Assembly: GCF_020080835.1 (NCBI RefSeq)
Contig: NC_058166.1
Coordinates: 4,712,001-4,776,000 of the forward strand
DNA: 64,000 nucleotides
Reading direction: 5' to 3'
Source: Cotesia glomerata
Lineage: Eukaryota; Arthropoda; Insecta; Hymenoptera; Braconidae
Shown here piece after piece: positions 11,601-26,600 of this stretch. Position 1 is the first letter of the stretch; the number at the start of each line of letters is the position of its first letter. Both the position numbers and the translations under genes were made by a program. The notes below the pieces were generated by a model that was not told where the DNA came from, did not search any database, and worked only from the letters and a program-made list of their open reading frames with translations.

Positions 11601-14600
11601 GTAAATTGAAGTATTGTAACAATCAGTATACGTATAGCGCTGAACAAAATACCACGTATTGTTAGTAGAGGAACACCAAATTTTTTCTCAATATAAAAAA
11701 TATTGTGAGTGGAAAAATACTATTTTTCAATATGGAATTATAACCAAGTAGCATACAAAAATTTAAGCAGAGTCATGATTAAGTTAAAAAATAGATAATT
11801 TCATCGAACACCGGACAGATGTATCCTGATGAGCAATATGCATCAGATAAAATGAAAAATACTGAGAAAAAGGAATGTCAGTAGAAAAGCTGTTTGTCAA
11901 TAAAATAGTTTAGTCATTTAGGGATCGACGATTATCTGGATCTGGAACTTACCGGTCCAGGATAGGAGGGGTTGGAAGCGTGAAGGGCAAGGGTCCCGAT
12001 GAAGGCAGAGGGCATCTTGTTGTGTATTATACTCCCAGCTGACACAATCTGTGCACTTGACATACTCGACATTGTCTGTAGAGTTTTCTCCTTCGTCATG
12101 TGATCCTGACAAATTCAAATTTATTACAACCCATCTACTTAGCAAAACTTTATAAGAGTTTGGAGAATCCAAAAGTGCACGCCTCATAACGCTTATTTAC
12201 TTTTTAAGAAAAAAATAAATTGTATAATTAATTGTTAAAATAAAAAAAAATAATTAAGTAATTTTTTACTGAGTATTTCATAATTTTTTTTAATTATTGC
12301 ACTCATTGTTCGTTTTATTTGCGCAAGTAATCTAAAAAATCTAGTAATATGATTGCTTGATCTCGTTTTAACTTGATTAAGCACCGCCACAGTTTTTACG
12401 TGAGAAAAATAAGAAAAGTTCTTTTAGTTTTGTACATGTGTATCATAGTGAATTTTAATGAAAATTCATTAAAAAAAAAAAAAACTACGTAAACGTGGCT
12501 ATTGATATAAAATAGGGTAGCAGTTTATCGAATTATGAAACTAATAAAAAAAGCCCGGTCTCGATACATCAATTTTTTCGAGAGTTATCGTGAGTACATA
12601 TAAAATTAGCGTACAGACATCCGGACTTCCAGGTAAAATTTTTTTCGAAACGTTTTTTTTTTTTTAAAGCAGCAACATGAAATGATTATTAGAAGCTATA
12701 AGATAGATTAATTAGAGTGTTTTTTCGATGTACGTCTACTCGTATTATCGTATAAGTGCAATATGGTTGTGATAGAGGCATTTCAAGACCACAGAATTGT
12801 TTTACCTTGACAGATCGGGAGTAAAGCAATAAACTAAGAGAAAAAATAAAAAAAAAAAAAAATTGGCATTTTTTTTTTATTTCTATGTAAATGAAATATC
12901 AACCTATACATTAATTAAACTCGTAAATATAAAATTTTAATGGCTGAAAAATCTAATTTCATTTTGGAAAAAATAAAAAATTTTGAAAAGTATGAGCATT
13001 TAATTTTTGATAAAAAATGTATTCTGTTGATAATTTTAAAAGTAAAATAAAAAAAAAATAAATTTTATTAAAAAGGTTTTAAATTGGCTACAAATTATTA
13101 AACATTTTACACAGTAAAAAAATTTTCGTAAAATTTAACATAAAATTTTGTGTAGATGATTTTTTTACACAAAATTTATGTTAATTCTACACATACTGTT
13201 TGTATTGATGAAATCAACATAATTCTGTGTTAAAAGTAACACAAAAATATGTTAAAACTTTCATTGGCTGATTCTCGGATTTCTACACACTTAAATGTTA
13301 TCCATAACACAAATAAAGTGTTGATTGTAACTTTTTCTTTGTGTTACTCAGATCAGCTGTCAAATATGTGAGTTTTACTAATAATTTAAATATATATATA
13401 TATTTTGTGATTAAAAAAAATACATGAGCAATTGAAAATAATAAATTAAAGGAAAAATGCACATGTAGAAAATTAAAAAAACTGTAAGTTTATTTTCTAA
13501 TAATTTATTAATTTCAATTATTTATTTTTTTGTCTAATTCAAAAAAATAAATGAAAATTAAGTTAGCCGACATCTGAAAATTTTTACAATTTTTTTTTAA
13601 TGAAAAAATTATTACAAAAAAATTAAAAAAAAAAAATTTCACTTGTAGAAAATTTGAAGAATTATTCGTGTAATTTTTTAAGTATTTTTAACTTGTAAAT
13701 AATTTGTCAAAAAAATCAACATGTCTGCTAGATTCATAATCATAAAATTTATAATTTTTCTTATTTTATTTATTTCCTCATAATTTAAAATTTATTCTGT
13801 CTTCTAGATTCACACTAGAAAGGACATTAACTTTGTAATGAATTTTAAGGTTACAATTCTGTTATCGGATGTTTTAATATAAATTACCCTTTATTTACTT
13901 AGTTTTTAATTGCTATACACTACAATTGTATATTTATTAGCTGCATTTAAGTATTTTACGTAATGACACAAATCAAAATCCACCAAATTAAAATGACGTT
14001 GAGGCTATCACATTTACATGTCTATCTTGTGTGGCATACGTGACTATATATGAAGAATTCTTTAACATAAATTTTGTGTTGGTTGGCCAGTAACATTAAA
14101 AAAGTGTAGTTTTACTTTGAATTAACACTTGAGTGTGTTAAAAAATGGATGGATTGATCAATACAAACCGTTTGTGTAGAATTAACATAAATTTTATGTA
14201 AAAAAAACATCTACACAAAATTTTATGTTAAATTTTACGAAAATTTTTTTACTGTGTACCTTTTTACAAAAATGCACGAAGAAAAATTTTTTTTTGAAAA
14301 AAATTGGCAATTTTGTAATAAGAAATTAATTTGTTAAAATTTTTGAACAATTTTATTTCTTATTAGTTTATAATAATAGTTTATTTAGCAATTTGCTATT
14401 TCATTGTATCACAAAATGAATACATTAAGTTTTACATAAGGTAAAAGCCCCAATAGATGATCACGTACCAGTATATGATCACTCCATGTATCTGTATATC
14501 TATATTCACAAATATAGGTATACAAATACATGGAGTGATCATATACTGGTACATGATCATCTATTGGGGCTTTTACCTTATATACAAATATAAAAATATC

Positions 14601-17600
14601 ACATTTTTAAAATATCGTTTTTACATATTCTTTCAATTCTCTTTTAAAATAAGGAAGTCTATTTTCTGCTTTAATGTTTTCAGGGATCTTATTATATAAG
14701 TCGAAACCTTTGTAGATTAAACATTTCTCTGTGGAGCGTGTTTTCGTATGTTTAATATTTAATAATGATCGATTTCTTGTGTTATACCGATGATTTCTTA
14801 AGGCTTTTGTCATTTGGTCATACATATATTCCGACGCTTTGTTTAAGATAATTTTATGTACAAATATACAACAATTATACACCATCTGCTGTCTAATATT
14901 CATCCAGTCTAACGTCGATATCATGTTATTTATACTATTTATACTAGTATATTTGTTAACACCTAATACAAGTCTCACAGCTCTATTTTGAACTTTCTGC
15001 AGCTGATTAAGCTTATTTTCACTGAAATTGAGCATTAATGAGCTGCAATAATCAAAACATGGAGCAACATCTGATTTATAATAATATTTGTTCTATATGA
15101 CACCGTATTTTCTATTTTATCCATAATATTTAATTTTCTCGCGGCTTTTCCAGCTTTTCTTAGCGGAAGAAATAAAAAATTTTCTCAGTAACTTTCTTAT
15201 TGAAAAAAAAGTTTTGTAGACTTGGAAAAGAACAATTTTGGATAAAATATTACAAGTAATCGATCTAAAATTATTTCTTCCCAAATCTAGAAAATTTTTT
15301 TTTCAACAAGAAAAATTTCCATTTCTTCAGCTAAGAATTAAAATTGTTATAAATTTTCAACAAATTAATTTCTTATCTCAGAAATGCTTTTTTTTAAACA
15401 AATTTTTTCGCTCATACTATGTATACTATGAGGCGTGCAATTTATTCCTCATCCGTCACAATGCAATATAAATACGTTATTAAATAAAAAAATATTAGAC
15501 ATAAGAAAAAAGTGAAACGTGGGTTGAAAGTGAGAGGTAATATAATGTCTTGGCTTATCGTCTTCGTTTTTCATTTTCAAGCTACATTTAACTCTGTACA
15601 TCGATGCACCATAATAGTGTGCTGTCATCTTCCTTTTTATACATATCATCATTTTTATCATCATCCTCGTCCATTTCACTCAACTCATACTTTAGCGTTA
15701 CCTCGCAACCCTCACAAGCCAATACCAACATCCTATATAGAATAGGAGTCCTGGAGTGTTAATCGCAGTGTGTCTCGCTGTCTCGCGTGGGACTCGATCA
15801 TTCGTCACTGTGAGTAATCGAGTACTTTACTCTCGCGCTTCAATCAACCCTCCCACGTCTAACCCCTTCATATAATAATAATTTCGCTTTTTTTTACGTG
15901 CGGTAGGATAAAAAAATGTCTCCAAATAATTGATGAAACTTTTTTATATTTTATTGCTGAATATTTTTTTGGAATTAACATCATCAGTGAATTCCAATCT
16001 TTATACAGAAGCTATCCAATCAAACCCAACAATTTTTTCAGTATTAAACATTGAAGCTCAATAACATTGAAAAAAAAAAAAAAAAAAAAAATATAAAAAC
16101 GGAAATGGGAACAAAAATAAAAAATTGGATTGGGATGCGAACGAAAGTATATATAACTATGACTGCAGCGAGTCTATATTTATTGAACGCATACATTGTT
16201 CAGCCAATGGGAAAATAAAATGGAAAAAAAAAGTAAATAAATAGAATAAAAAAAAAATTGTTGAGAACAGTAAACCGTACATTGCACGCGTGCTGATCCA
16301 CCACTACCGCCGCTACTACCACCGAATCGATTCGTTTAATTGAGAAAGGCTCGTGTATTTTATTTTTTTATTCTCTTTTTAACCAAAACCGTACGCGAGT
16401 GGTATGTCGAATTTAGCGAGTAGAGTGACCATGCACTGTTTATCGACATTCTCCAACATTTTGTTCATCGCATCGCTCGCAATGTCAATTTTATCTCCCT
16501 TACACTACGCTTTTTTTTCTTGTCAATTGTTTCAACGTTTTCATTGGAATTACATACACAATAAAAATTATAAGTATTCAAACAATGGAAACTATTTTCT
16601 ATCTACTATAAAACTTCGTTTATCATTCAATCCACTTTAACTGGAAAAACTTTTTGTTTTTAAATATTCAATTATTTTATGAGTTCAAGATAATATACTC
16701 TTTTACAAAAAATTATTGATACATAAGGTAAAAGCCTCCATTATTGACACTATAAGAGTGATGAATATTTGAATTTTTTATCGTGTTTCAAATCAATATT
16801 GTCAACTTTTTTTTATAGGACACCTTAATCATTGTTTTTACTTATATAATTAAATTAATTAACTTTAATTGCAATAGATTTTGTAATTATTATATCAACT
16901 TAAAACCAACAAATCGAATGAATGTATTATTGACAGCGTAAAAAATTCAAAGAGCCGATTATTGACCTACTATTCACCCTATTAATGACAGGTCTTTTAT
17001 TACTATTAAATTTATATTAACAATAATCATTTTTACTAACTAATGCAAAACTATCAATTTTTATTATTTTAAAATTCGTTTAAGACCTAGCTTCTCTATA
17101 TTTTTTACCAGGTTTTTTTTTAGCAATTTTTTCTAGTCTCAAATACTTTGATTCTTATAAAATCTCATGACAGTATGTAAACATTAATACGTTGATATGT
17201 ATGTTGAGGGGGTTAGTTACCTTACACTATGGCCTATGTCGTTAGTTAATTGTCGTGTCCCCATCATTGACATCCGCTATTTTAAAATTAATTTTAACTC
17301 GATGAAGTATAAATAAATGATTATATGGTTATTTAGACTATAAATAATCTAAAATAATTTTAAGCAATGCAATTACATAAAAAAAAAAACATTGAGAAAT
17401 CTGGATTTGAAAATAAGGTCTTTCTAAATGATATTGTTTAGAAATGACAAAGGTATGAACAATTTTGTCCTACTTGAAAAAATAAAATTTTTTGCGGTAA
17501 ATAATTTATACCTTGGAATTAAATTTTACTATTTTTTAATTTTAAAAACATGTAAAATTACCATGATATATCAACAATTGTGACTATTAACAGATTCGAA

Positions 17601-20600
17601 TAATGAAATAATAAAATTAAATAGGGTGTCAATAGTGGGGACCCTGTCAATAATAAGTGCTTTTACCTTAAATAATTTTTTTATTCAATTCATATAGATA
17701 TAATTTGCAATTTTAGTTGGACGAGCGAAATAAGAATTACACTTTACAAGAAAAAACTATAAACGACCCTTATTAAAAAAAAAGATTTAAAAAGATTAAA
17801 ACTATTTAAAAAGATTCAAAAAGATTTGAGTTGACTGCTATATATAGATATACAGTTGCCTAGAGTGAATCTTTTCAAATCTTTTTTTTTAACAAGGGGA
17901 TCTAGAAATGAATTTGAAGCTAATTATTCACATCTAAGTCTAAAAGTTTTATCAATTATTATTAAAAAAAATAATTTATAAGACTAAAAAATCTAAAAAA
18001 AAGATTCAGTTAATTTTTTATTGTTAAAATATCAAAAATTAAATATAAATTGGGTAGTTAAAAGCTTGTTGTTATCCATCAATTGTATATTTTAAGAGTT
18101 CCGACAGATGGCGGCAAAATGCCATTTCTGGAACTATACTACACGGGAAAAAATCTCTGGGAAAATTTACGATACAACTATTGTAAAGCTGGACTATACT
18201 TTTATTACTATTAATTGTCAAATATTTTAGAAGAAAAAATACTATTTATTCATGAAAAAATACGATATTACTATTGTAAAAAGTAAGAGATGAAAATTTC
18301 CAGTGCTGCCTCTGTATCTTTCCAATAGAACTATAGCAAATTTTACAATAGTTGAATTGGAATGTTTCTCAATTAGTCTGAGTGATGGCCGTGCACAGCG
18401 CTAGACTCCGATTTTATGTAAATGTTAAAGGATATGGGTCTTAGTTTATCTCGGATAGCGTAGAGGGAGAGTCTCTGGCTGCCAACACAGAGTTCTCTGG
18501 GTTCGATTCCCAGATAGCACGAAAATGTCGGTTTCTTTTTTTCATTACTGTACAAGTACCAATTAGTCCAACCTTCTATCTCTCTCCCTCCCTAATATTT
18601 TTTTTAAAAAAACCAACTGTGAATTTTTACAATAGTTGAATTGTAAAGTTCACAAACACATATTGTATAATTTGCTCTATAGTATTCGACTTTTTAAGAC
18701 TTGTTAGTCTTATTTGTTGGATAAAATTTACAATAGTAGATCGTAAAAATTACTAAATGAGAAGTATAGTCCACCGTTACTATTTTATTTAGTAAAAATT
18801 ACAATAGTAAAATAGTAAAAACTTCTTCAATTTTCATTCCGTGTAGAAAAAGGCGTTTTGTAAGTATAAAAAAAAATATTCAGACATTTTGAAATTCTCA
18901 TTGCAAAAATTTCTTCATATTTTCTCATGTCAGAAATTTTATAATGCTACCTTAAGCTTTCGTTTCAACTTTTTGTTTTTTTTTTAATCCCTTCGTAATA
19001 GATATCCGTTATACTCGATAATAAATTGAAATTTTAAAAAACGTGTTCTGTACATCAACAGATATTTCTAATATACATCGACCTGCAAAGGATTTTTTAT
19101 TCTTTTTATAATTTTCTATTCATTCATAAAAATAAAAATCCTCCAAACTTAAATTGACAGTCTACAACTAGAAACTCGGTTATTTGATTCCATAAAAAAC
19201 ATATTACAAATAATTTCCTGCAAACTATATTAAATTTAAAGTAATTACATTAATTAAAACTGTTATCCGGTTAGAAAACTTTGAATTCATAATTGAGGAG
19301 CTGAGTTTCAAAAGGGTATCTTTTGATAAATATTTGAATTTTTTTTTTTTTTTAATAATCGGGTGCAAAATCCTGAACTCTATTGATATTTTTCATTAAA
19401 TTTTATGAATTCAAATTTTTTCAGTATAAAAAAAAATAATAAAATTTACGTTTTGGATCAAAAGGAGATCTTTTTGTAAAATTTAATAAATAATTCAAAA
19501 TTTATTATTATTAGTATTAAATTATACAAATTTTATTTATATATTTACTATTATTAGAATGTTATTTATGTTTTGATTTTAATTTAAGATTACAAATTAT
19601 CAAAATTAATATTAATATTAATCGCTTTACCATTAATATCAATTTTTTAAAACAAAAATTTGAAAATTCGAATTTCTATTCCCGCACGCCTCACAAGCGC
19701 CACTTACGGCTACTTTTAATACTAGATTTAAGCGACCTCTGCTTCCCTGTTTACTAACTGTATAACCCATTTTTATCCACTTCAGTTTGAATTTATATTG
19801 TGATGTTTACTTCTTGTAACTTTTTTCTTATGAATACGAGTTAATTTATTTTGTGATAATTTAATTGATGCTGATAAAAGTTAAATCAAAACTAAGAATT
19901 TAAAAATTTGCTTTATAAAAATGAACAAGGCAAATGTGTCATTAAGGTAGTTGTTGCGTGATAGGCATTTCAACAGAAAATTATGAAATTTTTTTGATCG
20001 AAAGATAAATACATTAATAATTCACTACCAAAATTTCAGATCAATTGACCGCACCGTTTTTGAGTAATTAATTTTCAAAATTGCATCTTTTACACGTAGA
20101 AGTATAGAGAGATGGTAAAGTTAGTATGAAATCTTCCGTACCACTCGAGTGGGCCAAAGATTTTATACTAACTTTATCATCTCTCTATACCGCTACGTGT
20201 AAAAGATGCAATTCCAAAAATTAATTACTCAAAAACGGTGCAGTCAATTGATCTAAAATTTTGGTAGTGAATTATTAATATATTCATCTTTCAATAAAAA
20301 AAATTTCATAATTTTCTGTTGAAATGCCTATCACGTTACAACTACCTTAATTAACAGTGGAGTAAGAAAAAAAACACGGACTAGGCCGCAACCAGTATCA
20401 ACTCAACTTACTAAGTATTTATCGTTATTAAATGATATATTTAATAATTTATATAGTTAATTGTTCTAATGTTTAATAGTGAATTTTTCATAATTGGTTT
20501 TATAAAATATGTTATTATTTCCAAAAATAAAAAATTTGTTGAATTATTTTTGTTTGTTTTGAATAAAAAAATATTATTCGATGATTATTCTGTCAAGTAA

Positions 20601-23600
20601 GCCAAAAATACCTTTTTTGTCACTTAGGATCAAAAAGGTACTTTTTTTTATCACTTTAGATCAAAAGAGTACTTTTTTTTTATCACTTTGGATCAAAAGG
20701 GTACTTTTTTAGAAATTCGGATCAAAAGGGCACTTTTTCTAAATTCAATTAATAACAACATTGAGAATTATAAAGTTTTTTTCATAAAAATTAAATTACG
20801 CCTTTATCACCACGAGCAATATGCATGAGAATAAAAAAAAAAAGTTTGGAAAATCCAAAAGTGCACGCCTCATAACGCTCAATCATTTTTTAAGAAAAAA
20901 ATTAATTGTGTAATTGATTAAAAAAAAAAATTATAATTAAGTAATTTCTTTGCGCACGCAGTCTAAAAAAATCTAGCTTGATCAAGTGGCGCCATAGTTT
21001 TCACGTGACAAATAAGAAAAGTTCGTTTGGCTTTGTACGGTTGTATCCGTGAATTTTAATAAAAATTCAATTTAAAAAAAAATACATAAGCTAGGCCACT
21101 GATATGAAATACGGACCCAGTTCATCGAACTCTTAAACTAATAAAAAAGGCCCGGTCTTGAAATATCAATTTGTTCGGGAGTAATCGTTGGTACATCCAA
21201 AATGGGGTGACATCCGGACGTCCACGTAAAATTTTTTTCAAAACGTTTTTTTTTTTTCAAAATAGCAACATGAAATGATTTTAGAAAGTAAAAGATGGTT
21301 TAATTTAAGTGTTTTTCGGTGTACATCTACTTATATTATTAAATAAGTGTAATGTGGTTGTGATAGAGGCATTTAAAGATCACAAAATTGCTTGATCTTG
21401 ACGAGTCGAGTATAAAGCACAACCTCACGCGCTTCGCGCTATGAGGCGTGCAATTGATAAAAAAATTTATAGTTTAAAGTAAACAGTTTTTTACTTGTAT
21501 TGAAAAAAACTAAAAAATAAAAAGATACCCTTTTGAAAATCAGCTTCTCAATTGCAATTAAAATTTTATTTTCAGAGGGAATGAAAAAAATAAAAAAAAA
21601 ATAATGTTTACTTTAAATATTTTATAGAATTACATGAAACAAGAGAATAATAAAATATAGACAGGTAAAACGAAGTTTAGGTGAATAACGTTCATGGCAT
21701 GCGCCAGTGCGGTAACAGAGGCGCTCAAACGGGTAAAAGCACACGATACTAACAAAAGCTTTAATCCACCATATCAACTGTGAGGGTATTAGGTATAGTT
21801 GTACGAATATACAAATATAGGTACATATGTACATATAAAGGACCGGCGTTGTTAAATGTGAATTTTACGTAACCCCAACACGTTTCTAGACTTCGACACT
21901 GTATATACCTTCTGTGGCATACTATTCTCCCTCCGCAGTTTTGACAAGCTATATATCTGGATAATACTGTTGAGGAAAACGTTTTACCCAGGCAAAACAA
22001 TCGCCCAACCGTTTACTTACACACTCGGCGGTCATTCTCGGCTCTCCTTTATGTAGCATACAGTACATCACTGATTTATTAACCCAACATGATTGTTATT
22101 GCTTATTATTTATCTATGTAATGTGTTTTAAGCAAGTTACAAGTCACATGTTACTGTGATTTCAATTAAAAAATTTTTATTTGTTTTAAGACTTACCACT
22201 TTAAGCTTAGCCTGTATTTCACGAAGCTTTCTCCTCGCTAGTACTTGAATGTGTGAGGAAACCTGCTTTCGCGTTCTCGTTTTACCGGTCCTAAGCTTTA
22301 TATATCGAGCAATCAGTTCATTTCGACCTGGAAATGAAAAAAAACAACTATTATTAAATAATTAAATCAAGTTTAATTACTTTTTTTATACACGGAAAAA
22401 AAAATTTTTTTTTAAAAAATGGACATTTCTGGGACAAGAAATGAATTTGTTAAAAATTATAAGCAATTTTATTTCACAGCTGAAGAAATTAAAATTTTTC
22501 TCAAAGGAACTTTCTTATTAAAATAAAGATTTTCTAAAAAATAACTTGCGAATTTTCAACCAAAATTTTTTTTTGCCCTAAATGTATGAATTTTTTTTCT
22601 TTTTATATTTATTGTATGCATTTATATCTTCATATTTATTCTCAAAATTCTTAAAATAATAATAAATATGTAACCTATGACTTTACTATAATTTATTTTG
22701 AAAAATGAACAATGTTTTATTAAGAAATTAATTTGTTAAAAATTTTCAATAATTTTCTTTCTTAGCTGAAAAAATTATAAATTGTTCTTACAGTAAATTT
22801 TTCAATGGAAAAAATTTTCTAGATTTAGGAAAAAAAATGTTGGATAAAAATTTGCAAGTTATCTATCTAAAACTTAATTTTTCGAAATCAAAAATATTTT
22901 TTTTTCTACAAAAAACACGGAAAAAACGAGAATATAGTTAATAAAATTCCAGATCATACTCAGTGACATCTGTAGTGAAAAGAAATTTCAGATAGAAGCT
23001 AGTATAATCCAGATTATACTGAGTGATATCTGGATTATGCCCGATGAAAAAAGTTTTTGTCTAATTATATATGAATATATATAATCATGTATAATTATAT
23101 ATAAGCATGTATGAAATTATGTATAATTATAAATTTTTATACATGGGATTATATTTAGTTATATATAAGCTTATACATAATTAGATCCGATCATACCTAG
23201 CTGTTATAACCCTATATATAATCACATATAAGTCTATACATGATCAGATCTGATTATATAGACGGAAAGAACAAGATGACACTGGATATCATCCCAGATT
23301 ATACTCAGCGATATCTGTGGTGAAAAAAAATTTCAGATAATAGCTAGTATAATCCAGATTATACTGAGTGATTTCTGGATTATACTCATTGTAATCTGGA
23401 TTATACTAGCTACTATCTGAAATTTTTTTTCACTCAGTATAATTTAGGATGGTATCCAGTGTCATCTTGTTATTTCCGTTTATGAGTCTAAAAATTTTTA
23501 TTTTTTTAACTAAGAAATAAAATTGTTCAAAAATTTCAACAAATTAATTTCTTATTACAAGATTGCCAATTTTTTCCAAGAAAACTTTTTCTCTGTGCAT

Positions 23601-26600
23601 TTTCGTGAAAAGGTAAAATGTTTAATAATATGTAGCCAATTTAAAACCTTTTTGTTAAATGTATTTTTTGTCCATTTTATTTTTAAAATTATCAACAGAA
23701 TATATTTTTTATCAAAAAATAAATGCTCGTATTTTTCATAATTTTTTACTTTTTCCAAATATGTGCCAAATTTTCAAGAAAAATTAAAAAATTAGATTTT
23801 TTAGCCATTAAAACTTTAGATTTACGAGTTTAATTAATGTGTAGGTTGATATTTCATTCGCATAGCAATAAAAAAAAAAAAAAAAAAAGATCTAAAACAA
23901 GTTGTGAAATGAGAAAGTGTAGAAAAAGATATATGATATCTATGCACTCGTATATATTATGAGATGTTTTGCTTTTCTACACTACCGCTATTGCTACAGA
24001 GTTAGACCTTTAGCAGGAACTCTGTTTATTTGCGTCATTCGCTCGGTTTGAGGCATGATAAAATTATAATTTTAACGCCTCAAATCTTACAGTAGCGCAA
24101 ATTAAAAATAAATACCATTAGTTAAATTTATAAACCGAAGTATAATATTAAATATGAACATGGACGTAAATATAAAAATAAATAGTGTATTTATAATATG
24201 ACTTAACTTTATACTTAATGCTTGTCTACATCAATTATTTTATTTTCAGAGTAATGGACTTTTCTCCTGTCTACTGTAGTAAGCAATTTAGTGGTCAAAG
24301 TAATTATTTATCGATCCGGAAATGAAAGGATAGAAATCGAAGAGGCGAAACAACTGTCTCATTAGATTTAGATCATTACAAGTAAATCAATTTGCACGTC
24401 TAGTATTTAATCGTTATCGTTCATTTTAATTCACTGTAAGGTAAAAGCACTTGTTATTGACAGGACCCCCACTATTGACTCCCTATTTAATTTTATTATT
24501 TCATTATTGAAATCTGTTAATAATCACAATTGTTGATATTTCGTAACAATTTTAAATATTTTTAAAATTATAAAATAGTAATATTTAATTCCAAGGTATA
24601 AACTATTTTCCGCAAAAAAATTTCATTTTTTCAAGTAGACCAAAATTGCTTATACGTTTGTAATTTCTTAACAATATTGTTAAGAAAGACCTTATTTTCA
24701 AATCCAGATTTCTCAATGTTTTTTTTTAGTTATTTTTTATTTATAGTCTAAATAACCATATAATCATTTAATTATACGTTATCGAGTTAAAATTAATTTT
24801 AAAATAGCGGATGTCAATGATGGGGACACAAAAATTAACTTGCGTCGACTAACGACATGGGCCATAATGTAAAGTAACTTAACCCCCTCAACATACATAT
24901 CAACGTATTAATGTTATACTGTCATGTGATTTTATAAGAATCGAAGTATCTTCATCTTTGGGTTTACTTGTATACCGTTATCTGGTTTTTACAAGGCTGA
25001 TAATCCCCACCCTTTTTAGAGCATCAACAATCTCACCACTTTATCTCTCCACTATATTGCGACTGTGGCCCGACTCGTGCTTTCTGTACCGTATTCACCC
25101 TGAACCTCACCTTCTCAGGCTGTTGGAACAGAATCATGGGGAAACCACAGAGAAAACCCATGATAGTACCGTCGGAGCTGGGCTAAGTCTACAGTGATTG
25201 ATAAGAAACTCTTCTTTATCGACCACTGGAGCATTAAGCCCCTCTCCTAGTGTGCAGAGATCCCTCTCGCTAGCCAACGCTGACTAAAGTAGTCACCCAT
25301 TCAAGTTGTTGCTTAAATGTGTGATCGCCCAAGTCAGACGTGTGCCGCCCGGCTATCTCTGCCACTTCCAGAGGTTGGCAACGTAACGTAACGCACATAT
25401 CTTTAATTATAATCACTGAAAAATATTGGTGCGTGCTGGGATCGAACCCAGGTCCCACTCTTTCGAAAAGCGAGCACCGAGCCGACCAGGCCATTGCCAG
25501 CCTCTAAGAATCGAAATATTTGAGACTAGAAAAAATTGCTAAAAAAGAACCTGATAAAAAATATAGATAAGCTAGGTCTTAAACGAGTTTTAAAATAATA
25601 AAAATTATTGATAATTTTGCATTAATTAGTAAAAATGGTGATTGTTAATATAAATTTAACAGTAATAAAAGACCTATCAATAATAGGGTCAATGGTATGT
25701 CAATAATCGGCTTTTTGAATTTTTTGCGCTGTTAATAATACATACATTGGACCTGTTGGTATTAAGTTGATATAATAATTACAAAATCTATTGCAATTAA
25801 AGTTAATTAATGAAATTATATACGTAAAAATAATGATTAAGATGTCCAATAAAAAAAAGTTGACAATATTGATTTGAAACATAATAAAAAAATTCAAATA
25901 TTCATGATCACTATTATAGTGTCAATAATAGGGGCTTTTACCTTAATTATTTCTCTTGAATCAAGATAGTTTTTTCATCAATGCATTAAAAATGAAAACA
26001 TTACAAACAGATTTAATGAGACTTAATTGTCAAAATCTTACATGAAAATGAAACATGCAAAGCTCAATGAACTGGCTCTGCAAAACACACATTATAAATT
26101 GATGTTAGATTGCGTAATTAACAGTAAAGTACCATGAATAAATGATTATTTTAACTGAACAATGGCATAGAAGTAAGAAATTCGTTAGTTTTAATTGATA
26201 TTCCGAGTAAAACACAAAAATGAAAATTTAAAAAAAATGTAAAATAAAGTTAAAGTGTATACTAAAGGGTCTTTGCAATTAAATGAAACGTTTTCCTCAT
26301 GAAATTTAATATTTCCGGGAAAAGCATCCGCCTACTTTTCCTTTGAAGACTCTCGAGAGACTTTGCCCCGACACTCGTCAACCCCGAGTTGCTTGGCTTT
26401 ACTTCCCCTACTTTTTTCTCCTCTCGTCTCAACCTCATTCCCACAGCCATCCGCGAGCACGATGAGCACGAGGACCAAGTATAAGTCTCGTTTTCTCTTG
26501 TCAGAGCTCCTTAATGAATTTTGAGGGCACCCCGGGAAATTCATTAAAGTCTAATCGCACCCACCCTCTAACCACGTTTCTCTCCACTTCTCTTCCTCCT

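Noticed and set aside
11918..12187. Minus-strand open frame of 89 residues starting MRRALLDSPN
   Set aside because: It overlaps the sd cassette exon in another frame; the exon frame DHMTKEK has clear TEAD similarity and good splice sites.
18457..18525. tRNA-Gly(GCC) gene
   Set aside because: The loop would offer GCC after T, but the anticodon stem does not pair and no acceptor stem forms.
25270..25494. Protein gene of 74 residues on the minus strand
   Set aside because: Lies wholly in the SINE-like element between its target duplications.
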